Below are positions 4,897-5,264 of a stretch of 5,264 nucleotides of DNA, one piece after another. Each line of letters opens with the position of its first letter. Position 1 is the stretch's first letter. Source of the stretch: an uncultured Rhodospirillaceae bacterium (GTDB lineage: Bacteria > Pseudomonadota > Alphaproteobacteria > MPNO01); the NCBI GenBank assembly GCA_937916005.1, contig CALGIA010000485.1, forward strand, positions 1 through 5,264. The letters run 5' to 3'. A program made the translations under genes and the position numbers. The notes below the pieces were generated by a model. That model worked only from the letters and a program-made list of their open reading frames with translations. It was not told the origin of the DNA and ran no database searches.

Positions 4897-5264
4897 ATGA
4901 CATGCAGCTGCGCCATATCCCGGTGGTCATGATCTCAGCCGCGGACGATCTGGAAAGCGTCGTCAAATGTATCGAACTGGGCGCCGAGGATTTTCTGACC
5001 AAGCCGTTCAATGCGACGCTCCTGCGCGCGCGGGTTGCGGCGTCGCTGGAAAAGAAAAAATTGCGCGACCAGGAAGATGGCTACCGGAGCCAGATAGCCG
5101 CCGAGAAAAAACGCGCCGACGGTCTGTTGAACACGATCCTTCCGGCCGCCGCGGTCCGTGAATTGCAACAGACCGGTGAAGTCGCGCCGCGCCGCCATGA
5201 AGCGGTCGCCATTCTGTTCTGCGACATTGTTGGTTTCACCGCCTATTGCGATCAGCACCCGCCG
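4881..5264 (+). CDS. Response regulator-class III adenylate/guanylate cyclase, 5'-truncated by IS, 3' end outside window
   Basis: The frame is open from 4848 to the window edge. From ATG 4881 it gives 128 residues. Residues about 5-56 are the second half of a receiver domain: strand 4 IPVVMIS (S19 is the conserved Ser/Thr), CIELGAEDFLTKPF with the conserved Lys41, then helix 5. A charged, probably coiled-coil linker follows (about 56-80), then LLNTILPAAAVRELQQTGEVAPRRHEAVAILF and CDIVGFT, the start of a class III nucleotide cyclase domain with its first metal-binding Asp (D115). Such proteins make cAMP or cGMP in response to phosphorylation. Here the first half of the receiver, with the acidic pocket and phosphoacceptor Asp, is gone. 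Native sequence seems to resume near 4893 (KNDMQLRHIPVV). ATG 4881 lies in the IS repeat; 4902 is the next possible start, and neither has a good ribosome site. It may be a pseudogene or a deregulated cyclase. Confidence 0.8.
   Translation, partial: MSAPKNDMQLRHIPVVMISAADDLESVVKCIELGAEDFLTKPFNATLLRARVAASLEKKKLRDQEDGYRSQIAAEKKRADGLLNTILPAAAVRELQQTGEVAPRRHEAVAILFCDIVGFTAYCDQHPP

Noticed and set aside
4147..4899. Target-site duplication of the IS
   Set aside because: AAATTTTA on the left and TAAAAATG on the right are not direct repeats, and shifting the element ends by several bases did not produce a match. The shared AT-rich bases are in inverted, not direct, orientation.
1..5264. CRISPR array, tRNA or rRNA genes, riboswitch
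   Set aside because: No spaced repeat series, cloverleaf or rRNA-like stretch was seen; nearly all of the window is accounted for by protein genes and the IS.

Overview
The window looks like chromosomal DNA from a fairly GC-rich alphaproteobacterium, with a Rhodospirillales-like flavour. The support is a DUF1465/RcdA-type protein (a family I know only from Alphaproteobacteria), a cysteine-free L31 of the alphaproteobacterial type beginning MKKDTHPDYHEI, and their position beside an ABC exporter, a neighbourhood I recall from other alphaproteobacterial genomes. No search was run, so the lineage is inferred from sequence pattern only.

Layout. Positions 3-299 (+) hold the C-terminal part of a DUF1465 protein, open at the window edge. 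Facing it on the minus strand is rpmE (425-649), with a short hairpin just past its stop and a candidate promoter upstream. A roughly 200-base divergent intergenic region (650-850) carries a 15-bp tandem repeat and two short palindromes. It leads into a two-gene plus-strand unit: a complete half-size ABC exporter (851-2641) and, after a single spacer base, a complete MFS efflux-type transporter (2643-4070). Both products should sit in the inner membrane and probably export substrates, but the sequence does not reveal which.

About 84 non-coding bases follow, then a complete insertion sequence of the IS1595 family, IS1016-like group (about 4155-4891). It has perfect 18-bp terminal inverted repeats and an intact minus-strand transposase (4183-4851). 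Immediately beyond it is the remainder of a response regulator fused to a class III adenylate/guanylate cyclase, running off the right edge. Its first part, including the receiver phosphoacceptor aspartate, is missing, and the lost part is not on the other side of the element. No target-site duplication flanks the IS. The junction therefore marks an IS-associated deletion or rearrangement, or an assembly join across a repeat. The IS terminal repeat supplies an in-frame ATG to the headless cyclase.

I do not see a convincing undescribed multi-gene system. The most interesting feature is the IS-cyclase junction, followed by the structured rpmE/ABC intergenic region.
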